In this document: positions 1 through 8,215 of the stretch, piece by piece
How the letters are laid out: each line of letters starts with the position of its first letter
How positions within the stretch are numbered: the first letter of the stretch is position 1
IMG/VR virus record: IMGVR_UViG_3300006916_000540
Span: 1-20,083 of that record
Length of the DNA: 20,083 nucleotides
Source of the DNA: a virus
Direction: 5' to 3' (one strand)
Position numbers and translations under genes: made by a program
Notes under the pieces: model-generated
Told to the model about the DNA's origin: nothing
Database searches by the model: none
The model's input: the letters and a program-made list of their open reading frames with translations, nothing else

Positions 1-128
1 CAACACTTTTTTCACGCTCAGGTTTATTTATGTTTTTGGGTTGTTTATGTTTTTAGTTAGTTTTGTTTTTTTTGTTAATGCGTGTCGTGCGTTGTTGTTG
101 TATGTTTCTGTAAGTTGGGGGGTTGTAA

Positions 129-1577
129 ATGTCTAATAAAAAACACGGAATAATAAGCGATCTAATAAATTTGGCTACGCCAATCGAGCTGTTTAAGGCT
201 TTGCCTGGTAATCCAAGAAAGGGCAACGTCGAGGCTGTTGTTAAAAGCTACGAAAAGTTTGGGCAGCGTAAGCCAATCGTTGCTCGTCGTGAGCCTGATG
301 ATTCTCTTGTAGTTATTTCAGGGAACCATCAACTGCTTGCTGCTATAAAACTTGGGTGGACTCATATTGCTGCATCGATTGTCGATGAGGATATTTCTGT
401 ATCGGAGGCTTTTGCTTTAGCCGATAACCGAACTGCTGACCTTGGCACTTATGATGATAAGGCCTTGGCTGAAATGCTGGAGCGTATTGCTGTTGATGAG
501 TCAATGCTTGACGCTACTGGTTACGACTTGGCTGACCTTGAAAAATTATTAGGTATCGTTCCTGAACTTCCTGATGAAAATGAAATTATTGAGCCGCCTG
601 AGGATCCTGTTACGAAGCCTGGTGATGTTTATAAGTTTGGTGGTCATGTTGTTGTTTGTGGTTCTGCTACTGAGCCTGCAAGTTATAAATTTATGAAAGG
701 TCAGGCTGGTCTTTGCTTAACTGACCCGCCTTACAATGTTGATTACAAAGACGTGCATGGACGTTCGATTGAAAATGACAAAATGGCCGAGGCAAGTTTT
801 ACGCAGTTTCTTTACGATGCTTTGTCATTGATTCATGTTTTTACTGATGGAGCGGTCTATATGTTTTATGCTACTGCTGCTACTCGTTCTGTTTTTGAGG
901 CCTGGTCAAATGCAAAGATGCATTATTCAAGCAATATAATTTGGGTTAAGGATTCATTTGTCCTGGGGCGTTCGGACTTCCACTGGAGGTTTGAGCCTAT
1001 TATGTATGGTTGGCCTGAGGGTAAGTCGCATTATTTCATTGGTAAAAGAGACATTTCTAATGTTTGGGACGACCTGGAGTCTGAGTCTTTGGGTTCAGCT
1101 CAACTTGACACTTTTGATTCAGGTTTTTCTTTGACTGTTGACTTAAATGAAAAGGCCAAAGCTGAGGAGTTCCTGGAGCATATTAATAAAGCTAAAAACG
1201 AGGAGTTGAGCCTTGGTTTGTTTTCAAGGCCTGAGTCGGAGTTTGTTGAGGGATCTCGTCATTTTAATGTTGCTGACATGGTTTGGGGTCCGTCTAATGT
1301 TTGGAATATTCCAAAGCCTAGAAATAATAAAGACCATCCAACTATGAAACCCTTGGAGCTTTTAGCTCGTGCCATAATGTATTCGAGTAAACCTGGGGAC
1401 ATTGTCCTGGACCCTTTTGCTGGTTCAGGTTCTACACTTATTGCTGCTCATGCACTTGGTCGTAAGTGTTACACGATTGAACTGGACCCTGCTTATGTAG
1501 ATGTCATTATCATGCGTTTTCAAAATGCATACCCCGATGTTGAGATTCAACATTTGAAAGGTGGATTAAATGGGTAA
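129..1577 (+). CDS. ParB-like nuclease domain / DNA methyltransferase fusion
   Basis: 482 residues. The first ~110 residues match a ParB/sulfiredoxin-like domain (GNHQLLAA at 65-72, then the typical ADNRTADLG segment at 99-107). From ~165 on it is a beta-class N6-adenine or N4-cytosine methyltransferase: catalytic DPPY at 199-202, HPTMKP at 413-418 and the SAM-binding FAGSGST at 430-436. Such fusions are common beside terminase genes in phages and presumably modify phage DNA against host restriction. The start follows GGGGGG (117-122) six bases upstream, which can pair with the anti-Shine-Dalgarno through G-U wobbles. Residues ~314-388 are an acidic insert between two SNVW motifs that most relatives lack (see findings). 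The last 8 bp overlap the small terminase gene. The methylated base and target site cannot be read from the sequence. Confidence 0.93.
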   Translation: MSNKKHGIISDLINLATPIELFKALPGNPRKGNVEAVVKSYEKFGQRKPIVARREPDDSLVVISGNHQLLAAIKLGWTHIAASIVDEDISVSEAFALADNRTADLGTYDDKALAEMLERIAVDESMLDATGYDLADLEKLLGIVPELPDENEIIEPPEDPVTKPGDVYKFGGHVVVCGSATEPASYKFMKGQAGLCLTDPPYNVDYKDVHGRSIENDKMAEASFTQFLYDALSLIHVFTDGAVYMFYATAATRSVFEAWSNAKMHYSSNIIWVKDSFVLGRSDFHWRFEPIMYGWPEGKSHYFIGKRDISNVWDDLESESLGSAQLDTFDSGFSLTVDLNEKAKAEEFLEHINKAKNEELSLGLFSRPESEFVEGSRHFNVADMVWGPSNVWNIPKPRNNKDHPTMKPLELLARAIMYSSKPGDIVLDPFAGSGSTLIAAHALGRKCYTIELDPAYVDVIIMRFQNAYPDVEIQHLKGGLNG

Positions 1578-2082
1578 ACGAGGGCCGCTTGCAAAGCCGC
1601 CTGAGGACGCTCAAGGTCATCGATCTCGTGAGTTACAAATAATTTCGGGCAGTTCTGAACTTAAAACTGACCCACCAAAGCCTACCCGTGGATGGTTAAA
1701 ACAAACCAGGGACCGTTGGTATGAATATTGGGACTCTGATGTTGCTGGTGTTGCTCAAAAAGTTGACATCCCAGCTGTTGAGAGGTTGTTTGGTATGTAT
1801 GACCAATATGCCAGGGTTCAAAAAGTTGTTAAAAAATCACTAGTTGTCCGTGGTTCAACGGGGCAGATTAGAACTAATCCGCTTGCTGAACACGCTTTGA
1901 AACTAGAAACGCAAATATTGAGGCTAGAGAATGAGCTGGGTTTAACACCGATGGCTCGTCAAAGGTTAGGGATTGCCGTTGGCGAGGCTGCTACTTCTCT
2001 AGCATCAATTAATGAATTGTTAAATGCAAGCGAGGACCCAGCAAATGATCCAAGGATTTTGGAACTGTTAGAGGAGGAATAA
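1570..2082 (+). CDS. terS: terminase small subunit, P27 family
   Basis: 170 residues, within the usual range for P27-type small terminases. Two signatures are visible: the MGKRGPLAKP start, and near the C terminus LGLTPMARQRLG, which in this family precedes the last helices. The protein is expected to recognise the packaging start on phage DNA and hand it to the large subunit. The start codon overlaps the methyltransferase stop by 8 bp, so translation is probably coupled. The stop overlaps the next ATG (TAATG). Position just upstream of the large terminase supports the call. Confidence 0.9.
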   Translation: MGKRGPLAKPPEDAQGHRSRELQIISGSSELKTDPPKPTRGWLKQTRDRWYEYWDSDVAGVAQKVDIPAVERLFGMYDQYARVQKVVKKSLVVRGSTGQIRTNPLAEHALKLETQILRLENELGLTPMARQRLGIAVGEAATSLASINELLNASEDPANDPRILELLEEE

Positions 2083-2228
2083 TGGCTGAAACTGAAAAAT
2101 GCAATAGATGCAACTCAACTGAAAACATAATACATTCTGGTGTCGATGGTATTTACTTGGGTGTCTTAGATGAACTTCATAAGATTTGTTACGAATGTGC
2201 TAATAAGGTTTTTAATGACGAAGTCTGA
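2082..2228 (+). CDS. small zinc-ribbon protein
   Basis: A 48-residue gene. It starts at the ATG that shares an A with the small-terminase stop, directly behind GAGGAGG in the end of that gene, a strong ribosome-binding site. It contains two Cys pairs, C7-N-R-C10 and C36-Y-E-C39, spaced like a single treble-clef or zinc-ribbon fold. Its 3' end overlaps the start of the large terminase by 14 bp. The position between the two terminase subunits suggests a DNA-packaging accessory or an HNH-like remnant, but no HNH histidines are visible, so function is unknown. Coupling at both ends and the strong Shine-Dalgarno make it a real gene. Confidence 0.75.
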   Translation: MAETEKCNRCNSTENIIHSGVDGIYLGVLDELHKICYECANKVFNDEV

Positions 2229-3681
2229 GATTGAAAAAAAACTGGCTAAATCAAAGGGCGGCCGTGTTGTAAAGTTTATTGAGAATTTTTGCGTGCATGG
2301 CGAGGGTGACTACTTTGGTCAACCGTTCAAACTTGATTTATGGCAGAAGCAAATAATTTATAATTTGTATGAATTAAATGATAACGGCGAGCGTCGTCAT
2401 CGTGAGGCTTTGTTGGGCGTTCCAAAAGGAAACGGAAAGTCCGCATTAATTTCCGCTTTGGGTCTTTATGAACTCCTGGGCAATGGCACCACTTCCCCAC
2501 TGGTGACTGTTGCAGCTGCAAGTTTTGAACAGGCCGACATTGTTTTTGGAAATATGAGGAGTATGTGTGAACAGTCGCCTTATCTTAAAAGCATTACTGA
2601 GGTCTATCAAAATTCAATAGGTGTAAAAAATGGACCTGGTCGTGTCTATCGTGTTGCTGCTAAAGCTGGAACAGCTGACGGTGGTCGGAACTCAGCATTC
2701 ATTGCTGATGAAGTTCACGAATGGTCCACTCCAAACTTGCAACGGGTTCATTATGTTTTATCTAACAACACAGCCAAGCGTAAGGATTCATTAATTTTAA
2801 ATATTACAACTGCTGGTTATGACCTGGACACTCTTTGTGGCCGTCTTTACTTACGTGGAAAGCGTAAACAATCAGGTGAGTCTAACGATCCCGATTTTTA
2901 TTTTTACTGGTTGGAGCCTGATGAAAAAGACGATTTTGAAAGTGAGGACACCTGGCGAAAAGTAAACCCTGCACTTGCTGGTGGTTGGTGGCCGATTGAG
3001 AACTTACGCCGTCGTCGTGCTGCTTTGCCGTTGCCTGAGTTCCAGCGTTATCATCTCAATATGTGGACTCGTACCCAGGATGAGTCCTGGTTGCCTGATG
3101 GTTTGTGGTCTGAGTTAGCTGACTCATCAATAAAATTAGAACCTGATTGGCCTACTTATGTTGGTGTTGACATGGCTATCAAGCATGATTCAGTTGCTGT
3201 TGTTTGGGGACAGATGGACCCTGAGTCAGGTTTGATTTATGTCGATGCGAAGATTTGGCGTAATGAGGGAGTCATGTTTGACTATGCTGAAATTGAAACC
3301 TTTATAGTTAATTTAAACCGTGACTTTAATTTGGTTGAGGTTGCTTATGACCCTGCTTTCTTTGAACGTTCGGCTCAGGCTTTGTATGACCAAAACGTAC
3401 CGATGGTTGAGTTTCCTCAATCTCACGGCAGGATGGTTCCTGCTTGCGGAGTCAGTTATGAGTTAATAACTTCAAAGAAAGTCAGGCATAAAAATCAAAG
3501 CACGTTTAACGATCAAGTCTTGTCTGCGGTTTCACGTCCTACTGACCGTGGTTTTCGATTGTCAAAAGGTAAAAGCAAGAGAAAAATTGACGGTGCTATC
3601 GCCATGGTTATGTGTTTGGACCGTTTAACCTACCCAACTAGGCCAGCTGAACCATCCAACATCGGTATTGTAGAATGGTGA
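2215..3681 (+). CDS. terL: terminase large subunit (ATPase and nuclease)
   Basis: 488 residues from the ATG at 2215. A longer in-frame reading from 2170 (15 extra residues) lies wholly within the zinc-ribbon gene, whereas 2215 has AAGG upstream. Walker A is GVPKGNGKS (68-76) and Walker B with catalytic Glu is AFIADE (161-166), so the N-terminal half is the packaging motor ATPase. The C-terminal RNase H-like nuclease shows acidic residues in GVDM (D319), AYDP (D379) and KIDGA (D459), matching the metal ligands of HK97-like terminases (Terminase_1 family). It cuts concatemeric DNA and pumps it into the prohead through the portal. It overlaps the next small gene if that gene starts at 3675. Confidence 0.95.
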   Translation: MTKSEIEKKLAKSKGGRVVKFIENFCVHGEGDYFGQPFKLDLWQKQIIYNLYELNDNGERRHREALLGVPKGNGKSALISALGLYELLGNGTTSPLVTVAAASFEQADIVFGNMRSMCEQSPYLKSITEVYQNSIGVKNGPGRVYRVAAKAGTADGGRNSAFIADEVHEWSTPNLQRVHYVLSNNTAKRKDSLILNITTAGYDLDTLCGRLYLRGKRKQSGESNDPDFYFYWLEPDEKDDFESEDTWRKVNPALAGGWWPIENLRRRRAALPLPEFQRYHLNMWTRTQDESWLPDGLWSELADSSIKLEPDWPTYVGVDMAIKHDSVAVVWGQMDPESGLIYVDAKIWRNEGVMFDYAEIETFIVNLNRDFNLVEVAYDPAFFERSAQALYDQNVPMVEFPQSHGRMVPACGVSYELITSKKVRHKNQSTFNDQVLSAVSRPTDRGFRLSKGKSKRKIDGAIAMVMCLDRLTYPTRPAEPSNIGIVEW

Positions 3682-3815
3682 GAGCCATGTTTATTGCTAT
3701 TGAAGTCATCGGCTTGCTATTTATTGTGGCTGGTGTCTATGCATATAGTCAACCTATGGCTTACATTGTATTTGGTGCTGGTCTTTTGATGGGGAGCTAT
3801 TTTTATAACCGATGA
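3675..3815 (+). CDS. small two-helix membrane protein
   Basis: 46 residues from ATG 3675, which overlaps the terminase stop by 7 bp. An alternative ATG at 3687 gives 42 residues and has GGTGAG four bases upstream, so the start is uncertain. The product is almost entirely hydrophobic: two probable transmembrane helices (roughly residues 6-20 and 23-42 of the longer form) and a short NR tail. The stop overlaps the portal ATG in the compact ATGA arrangement typical of coupled genes. No function is known. A tiny membrane protein between terminase and portal could be involved in lysis or envelope effects, but that is a guess. Confidence 0.6.
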   Translation: MVRAMFIAIEVIGLLFIVAGVYAYSQPMAYIVFGAGLLMGSYFYNR

Positions 3816-5005
3816 GTATATTTGCTAGAAAAACTGAACAACGAGACGCTGCTTTAGGCAATCTTGCCGATTTGTTAGCTCAAAGAGACGGACTTCCTGC
3901 TTGGGCTGGCGAAAGTGTCACTGAAAATACAGCACTTGGTGTGTCAACGGTTTTGGCTTGTGTATCTATCTTGGCAGATTCAATTGCTGCACTTCCTATA
4001 AAAGTTTATCGTGAGTTTGACGACAGAAATATTAATTTAAAGACCCCTAGATTTATAAAAACACCGAACATGAACCAGTCAAGGTTTGAGTTTATTCATC
4101 AGCTTGTTGCGTCTATGGCTTTGCATGGAAATGCTTATATTCTTGTGGATCGTGACACGGCTGAGCGTCCAATTGCTTTGAGTAACTTGCATCCTGATAA
4201 AGTCAAAATAAAAATGGAAGGTAACCAAAAATTATATAAATTTAACGATCGCATTTACTCTAAAAATAATATTTTGCACTTCACTTGGTTCACATATCCT
4301 GGTTCTTATCTAGGTGTTTCGCCTTTAAAAACTCAAAAGAACACCATTGGTGTTGCTCTTGCTATGGAACGTCACATCGGTCAGTTCTACGGTCAGGGTG
4401 CTACCCCATCATCAATCCTGGAAACTGACCAGGCCATGACTAAAGAGCAGGCGGAAGTTTTACAAGCTACCTGGACTAATTCTCACAATCGTCAGAGAAA
4501 GCCTGCGGTTTTAACTGGTGGTTTGAAATGGAAGGCCATATCTGATTCTGCTGGTGACGAGCTTGTTAGAGCTAGGGATCAAATTGTGAAAGAAATAGCT
4601 AGGGTTTATCGGATTCCGAGTTATCTAATTCATGCTGAGGGTTCAACTGGTCTTTACTCAAATGTTGAGAGTTCAGGTATTCAATTTGTACGCCACACTT
4701 TGTTACCTTGGTTGTCAAGAATTGAGGAAGGTTTTACTAGTCTTTTACCTGGAAGTTCATACGCCAAGTTTGATGTTGCTGAATATCAAAGAGGTGACCG
4801 TGCGAACACCATTCGTGCTGCTCAAGTTGCAATTACTTCAGGTATCTTTACGCCAAATGAAATTAGGCAGCAGCTTGACTATGAACCATATGAGGGTGGT
4901 GATAATTTTTACCTCGGCTTGCAAGGAGCACCTGTTGGTCCTGACATTCCGCCGCTTGGCCAGGATTCCGTTGAGCCTGAACTTACTGAAAATGAAGAGC
5001 AGTAA
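3812..5005 (+). CDS. portal protein, HK97 family
   Basis: 397 residues, typical for HK97-type portals. Recognisable segments are STVLACVSILADSIAALP (residues ~45-62), which is the conserved family N-terminal block, and GVSPL followed by a helix-rich region with YGQGATPSSILE. The family forms a dodecameric ring at one capsid vertex, acting as the DNA entry channel and tail attachment point. The C terminus is acidic (ELTENEEQ). The start ATG overlaps the preceding stop (ATGA), and no clear Shine-Dalgarno is needed if translation is coupled. Flanking terminase and protease genes fit the standard head-gene order. Confidence 0.93.
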   Translation: MSIFARKTEQRDAALGNLADLLAQRDGLPAWAGESVTENTALGVSTVLACVSILADSIAALPIKVYREFDDRNINLKTPRFIKTPNMNQSRFEFIHQLVASMALHGNAYILVDRDTAERPIALSNLHPDKVKIKMEGNQKLYKFNDRIYSKNNILHFTWFTYPGSYLGVSPLKTQKNTIGVALAMERHIGQFYGQGATPSSILETDQAMTKEQAEVLQATWTNSHNRQRKPAVLTGGLKWKAISDSAGDELVRARDQIVKEIARVYRIPSYLIHAEGSTGLYSNVESSGIQFVRHTLLPWLSRIEEGFTSLLPGSSYAKFDVAEYQRGDRANTIRAAQVAITSGIFTPNEIRQQLDYEPYEGGDNFYLGLQGAPVGPDIPPLGQDSVEPELTENEEQ

Positions 5006-5024
5006 TTATTAGATTGTTGTCCTG

Positions 5025-5411
5025 ATGATTCAAAAAATAAAAGAAAATTTAGGCTTAGTTGCTACGGCTATAGCTCTTATGGGTTCTGTTGGTGCTGGTC
5101 TATCTACTGCTGGTGACATAGTCAATACATTACAAAATATTGATGACAGAATGAACCAGGTAGAAGTAGATTTTGAAATGCTAAAAGAAAGCACTTTTGT
5201 CCAGGGCGATATTGCTGTTCTGTTTGAAAAAGTCCAGAAATTAGAAATGACTAATGACACTAATCAATATGTGCAAATAGAAAAATGGGAATGGGACGAT
5301 ATAAAAAGACAAATTACTCGCCTTGAAACTCAATTCATTGACCAAGAACAGGATTTGAATGTACTTAGAGAACTTGAAGATAGGATTAGTTGGTTGGAGG
5401 TTAATAGGTAA
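5025..5411 (+). CDS. membrane-anchored coiled-coil protein
   Basis: 128 residues, not recognised. Residues ~9-30 (GLVATAIALMGSVGAG and following) form one probable N-terminal membrane helix or a hydrophobic oligomerisation helix. The remaining ~95 residues are charged and heptad-rich, for example LEKVQKLE-like spacing, RQITRLETQ and LRELEDRISWLE, so a long coiled coil is likely. It lies between portal and prohead protease, where few phages carry a conserved gene. The stop overlaps the protease ATG (TAATG). The layout resembles a membrane-tethered stalk, but the location argues for head assembly rather than lysis. Function is unknown. Confidence 0.75.
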   Translation: MIQKIKENLGLVATAIALMGSVGAGLSTAGDIVNTLQNIDDRMNQVEVDFEMLKESTFVQGDIAVLFEKVQKLEMTNDTNQYVQIEKWEWDDIKRQITRLETQFIDQEQDLNVLRELEDRISWLEVNR

Positions 5412-6757
5412 TGCCTTATTCAATAATCCACGACCATCCTGAATGTCCTATTGAGTCAGGGGAACCTGGACCAGACCAGGTTGGTGGTCATGCTGTTGTC
5501 AAAGATGATGACGGTCAATTGATGGGTTGTCATAAATCGCATGAGTCAGCTGAGGACCAAATCAAAGCACTTTATTCTGCTGAAAATGAGAGAGCTAAAC
5601 ATTCTGATGCGTCAACGCCTGCACCAAAAGAGGACCAAATCGAGGGATCTAAAGAAAAGAAAAGTTTAAGGCATGAGATTAATGTTCCTGAGTTTATCCG
5701 CAATAATGCTGCTCGTGGTTTAGAAAATTTACAGTTTGCTGGTCAAGGTTTAACTGATAAAACTAAAAGGGAGGCACGTCAAATGCGTGATGGTGTTGTA
5801 TCTCATGATAAAGCACTCCGCATGCAGGCATGGTTCAAAAGACACTTACTGGATTTTGAAGGTGAGGCTGCTAAGAAGTTTTTAAGTGGCGAAAGCGACC
5901 GCATGAGTCCTGGACTCGTGGCGTGGCTTTTGTGGGGTGGCTCTTTGTCAAAAGCTACCCGTCTTGATGCTATGCGTTGGGCCGAGCGTCAAGTTGCACG
6001 TCATGCTGATGATCGTGCAATGTCTAGGCCACAGCCTGCTAGTCAGGCGATTGGTATTATAAAACGCATGAGCGAAAATAAAGAAACCCGTTTTTTTGAA
6101 CTGCGGGCTGAAGCTGATATTGATAGCGACGATTTAATTTTTACTGGTTATGCATCTGTTTTCGATTCGCCTTATCGTGTCGCTGATTCTCGTGGTGTTT
6201 ATAACGAAACTGTAACCCGTGGAGCTTTCTCAAAAACTCTAAATGAACAGGACGATGTAAAGTTTTTAATTAATCATGATGGCATTCCATTGGCTCGCAC
6301 TAAGTCTAAAACTTTAGAACTTAGAGAGGATGAGCATGGTTTGTTTGTAAAAGCCAAGTTAGATGAGTCAAACCCTAAAGTTGCAGAGATCGCGTCTGCA
6401 CTAAAAAGAGGCGATTTGTCAGAGATGAGCTTTGGTTTTCATGCTATCAAAGATGAATTTACCGAGAATGGCGAAACTAGAACGCTCAAAGAACTTAGAT
6501 TATTAGATGTATCTGTTGTCACATGGCCTGCAAATCCAGCAACACTTGCGAGTATTCGTGGTGTTGACCTGGGCGAACTCCAGGAAGTCTTAGCTGAGGT
6601 TAGGTCTGACCAGGAGCCAACTGAGGACCAGGTGGCGAAAATAACTGAAGTAATTGGTCAATTAAACGATCTCTTACCGAAGGCTCAAGTTACTAAATCA
6701 AATATTAGGGCTGCGGTTCGTGATTTAGAAGTTTGGGCGATGCAGAGCCGTTCTTAA
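5411..6757 (+). CDS. prohead (capsid maturation) protease with long N-terminal extension
   Basis: 448 residues, roughly twice the length of HK97 gp4-type proteases. The U35-like protease occupies ~220-395: it starts at MSENKETRFFE, has candidate catalytic H289 (FLINHDG) and S340 (LSEMSFGF), and ends in the family motif LLDVSVVTWPANP. The extension has two parts. Residues ~25-58 carry a GHAVVKDDDGQLMGCHKS-type motif that in my recollection also occurs in other phage head proteins. Residues ~88-200 form a helical segment (VPEFIRNNAARGL, AWLLWGG, MRWAERQVA). After 395 there is an acidic tail. The protease removes the capsid protein's delta domain during maturation. No good ribosome-binding site precedes the internal Met220, so a single fused product is favoured. 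Confidence 0.9.
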   Translation: MPYSIIHDHPECPIESGEPGPDQVGGHAVVKDDDGQLMGCHKSHESAEDQIKALYSAENERAKHSDASTPAPKEDQIEGSKEKKSLRHEINVPEFIRNNAARGLENLQFAGQGLTDKTKREARQMRDGVVSHDKALRMQAWFKRHLLDFEGEAAKKFLSGESDRMSPGLVAWLLWGGSLSKATRLDAMRWAERQVARHADDRAMSRPQPASQAIGIIKRMSENKETRFFELRAEADIDSDDLIFTGYASVFDSPYRVADSRGVYNETVTRGAFSKTLNEQDDVKFLINHDGIPLARTKSKTLELREDEHGLFVKAKLDESNPKVAEIASALKRGDLSEMSFGFHAIKDEFTENGETRTLKELRLLDVSVVTWPANPATLASIRGVDLGELQEVLAEVRSDQEPTEDQVAKITEVIGQLNDLLPKAQVTKSNIRAAVRDLEVWAMQSRS

Positions 6758-6773
6758 AAGCCGACTACTCACT

Positions 6774-6802
6774 TTTGCGAACACTCACACTTTGTATATA
6801 AA
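6774..6802 (+). promoter_or_regulatory. possible promoter before the capsid gene
   Basis: TTGCGA (6774-6779) is followed by a TATA-rich stretch that can be read as TATAAA at about 16-17 bp spacing, preceded by TG. It lies in the only sizeable gap (69 bp) within the head block and could boost capsid expression. No experimental support, and AT-rich sequence makes such matches frequent. Confidence 0.35.
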
Positions 6803-6826
6803 AAAACTATTTAATTAGGAGTTAAA

Positions 6827-8152
6827 TTGAAAATTAAGGAAATGTTAGAGAAGAGAGAGTCCTTAATCACTGAAGTCAAAGGTTTAACCGAGCTCGCCGA
6901 AAAGGAAGAGCGAGACTTCAATGAGGACGAAACTTCAAAATATGAAAGCCTTAAAAGCGAAATTAATGACCTTGGCGAAAGAATAACTGAAGCTGAGGAA
7001 ATTAGAAAAGCTGAAAAAGAAATAGAGGAAAGCCGCCAAAAATTAGGCGTTGACGAAGAGTCATTAGACCCTGTTGTTGAGTCAATTGAAGAGCCTGGTG
7101 TTTATCATCGTGGTTCTGACCATGCATTCCTTACTGATGCTTTTAACGCTAGAAATGGTGACTACCTAGCTCAAGATAGAATTGAGCGACATCAAAAAGG
7201 AAACGGCGAAAAGAGAGACGTTGGAACTGGTGCATTTGCTGGTTTAGTTGTTCCTCAATATTTGACCGACCTTGTCGCTACTAAAGCTAGAGCTGGTTCC
7301 CCATTTTATAATGCTCTACCAAAGGCACCTTTACCAGATAAAGGTATGAAGGTTGAGCTATCAAGAATTACAACAGGTTCAACTAATGCTTTTCAAGCTA
7401 GTGAAAACTCAGCACTCGATGAGACCAATATTGATGACACTCTTTACACTGTAAATGTCAACACTATCGGTGGTCAGCAAGATGTAAGCCGTCAAGCAAT
7501 TGAAAGAGGCACCGATCTTGAGGCTATTGTTTTCTCTGACTTGATTTCAGCTTATTACACTGAGCTTGATAAGAATTTAATTAATGGCGGTGGAACTGGC
7601 CAACCTGTAGGTATCAGCCAAGTCGGCGGTATAAACTCCGTGACTTATACTGATGCATCCCCTACTGTTGCTGAATTGTATCCAAAATTAATTGATGGAA
7701 TTCAAAAAATAAATAGCAATAGATTTGCTGCTGCTACAGCTATCATCATGCATCCTAGAAGGTGGGGATTCCTCGCTGCTGGTGTTGATGGAAATAGCAG
7801 ACCATTGGTATTGCCTGCTGGAAATCAGCCTGACAATGTTTATGGTGTTGGCGAAGCAGCCGCTTATGGTCAAGTCGTAGGTCAACTTGCTGGTTTACCA
7901 GTAATTGCTGACGCTAATATCAGAACTGACCTAGGTGCTGGCACTGAGGATGCTATCTATATTGTCAAAGCTGACGACCATATTCTCTTTGAAGAGACAG
8001 GTAGTCCGTTCAGACTTAGATTCGACGATGTCGGTTCAGGTTCATTGACAGTCAAACTTGTTTGTTATGGTTATGTTGCTTATGCATCAGGCCGTTATCC
8101 AGCAGGTATCTCTGCAATAACTGGAACTGGTTTAATCGCACCTACATTTTAA
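6827..8152 (+). CDS. major capsid protein, HK97 fold
   Basis: 441 residues from a TTG codon. The choice rests on AGGAG at 6817-6821, five bases upstream; the first ATG (6841) is 19 bases from it, too far. Residues 1-75 are a charged coiled coil, the scaffold-like delta domain normally removed by the prohead protease. The HK97-fold shell domain starts near GAFAGLVVPQYL (135-146) and contains typical segments such as GGQQDVSRQAIERG, NGGGTGQPVG and a final GYVAYASGRYP. Hundreds of copies form the icosahedral shell. It follows a 69-bp gap with a possible promoter and is followed by an 11-bp hairpin, consistent with separate control of this abundant product. Confidence 0.95.
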   Translation: MKIKEMLEKRESLITEVKGLTELAEKEERDFNEDETSKYESLKSEINDLGERITEAEEIRKAEKEIEESRQKLGVDEESLDPVVESIEEPGVYHRGSDHAFLTDAFNARNGDYLAQDRIERHQKGNGEKRDVGTGAFAGLVVPQYLTDLVATKARAGSPFYNALPKAPLPDKGMKVELSRITTGSTNAFQASENSALDETNIDDTLYTVNVNTIGGQQDVSRQAIERGTDLEAIVFSDLISAYYTELDKNLINGGGTGQPVGISQVGGINSVTYTDASPTVAELYPKLIDGIQKINSNRFAAATAIIMHPRRWGFLAAGVDGNSRPLVLPAGNQPDNVYGVGEAAAYGQVVGQLAGLPVIADANIRTDLGAGTEDAIYIVKADDHILFEETGSPFRLRFDDVGSGSLTVKLVCYGYVAYASGRYPAGISAITGTGLIAPTF

Positions 8153-8165
8153 TTAGGTAATTATT

Positions 8166-8192
8166 TAGCCAGGGTCCTAGTGATCCTGGCTA
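8166..8192 (+). terminator. strong hairpin after the capsid gene
   Basis: Stem TAGCCAGGGTC (8166-8176) pairs with GATCCTGGCTA (8182-8192) across a five-base loop, 11 bp with one G-U pair. No T-run follows, so it is not a classical Rho-independent terminator. It may be a partial terminator or an mRNA-protecting hairpin that raises capsid mRNA stability. The next gene begins 24 bases downstream with its own Shine-Dalgarno. Confidence 0.6.
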
Positions 8193-8215
8193 GATAAAAT
8201 AAAGGAGTTTTAAAA

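Noticed and set aside
1-128. Two TTTATGTTTTT repeats (27-37, 44-54) as operator or att site
   Set aside because: Simple T-rich sequence with no partner elsewhere; the stretch shows no gene and no convincing promoter.
2170-2214. Upstream start for the large terminase
   Set aside because: It lies within the zinc-ribbon gene, adds a hydrophobic stretch unlike the family, and the ATG at 2215 has a better site.
4632-5012. 126-codon + strand frame within the portal gene
   Set aside because: Shifted frame fully inside a clear portal gene; Leu/Val-rich translation without family features.
6024-6033. TCTAGGCCAC as a promoter-specific word
   Set aside because: The word also occurs inside the protease gene here, and CTAGGCCA recurs in other genes (near 9345 and 14153), so alone it is not informative; only the fixed-spacing pair is used.
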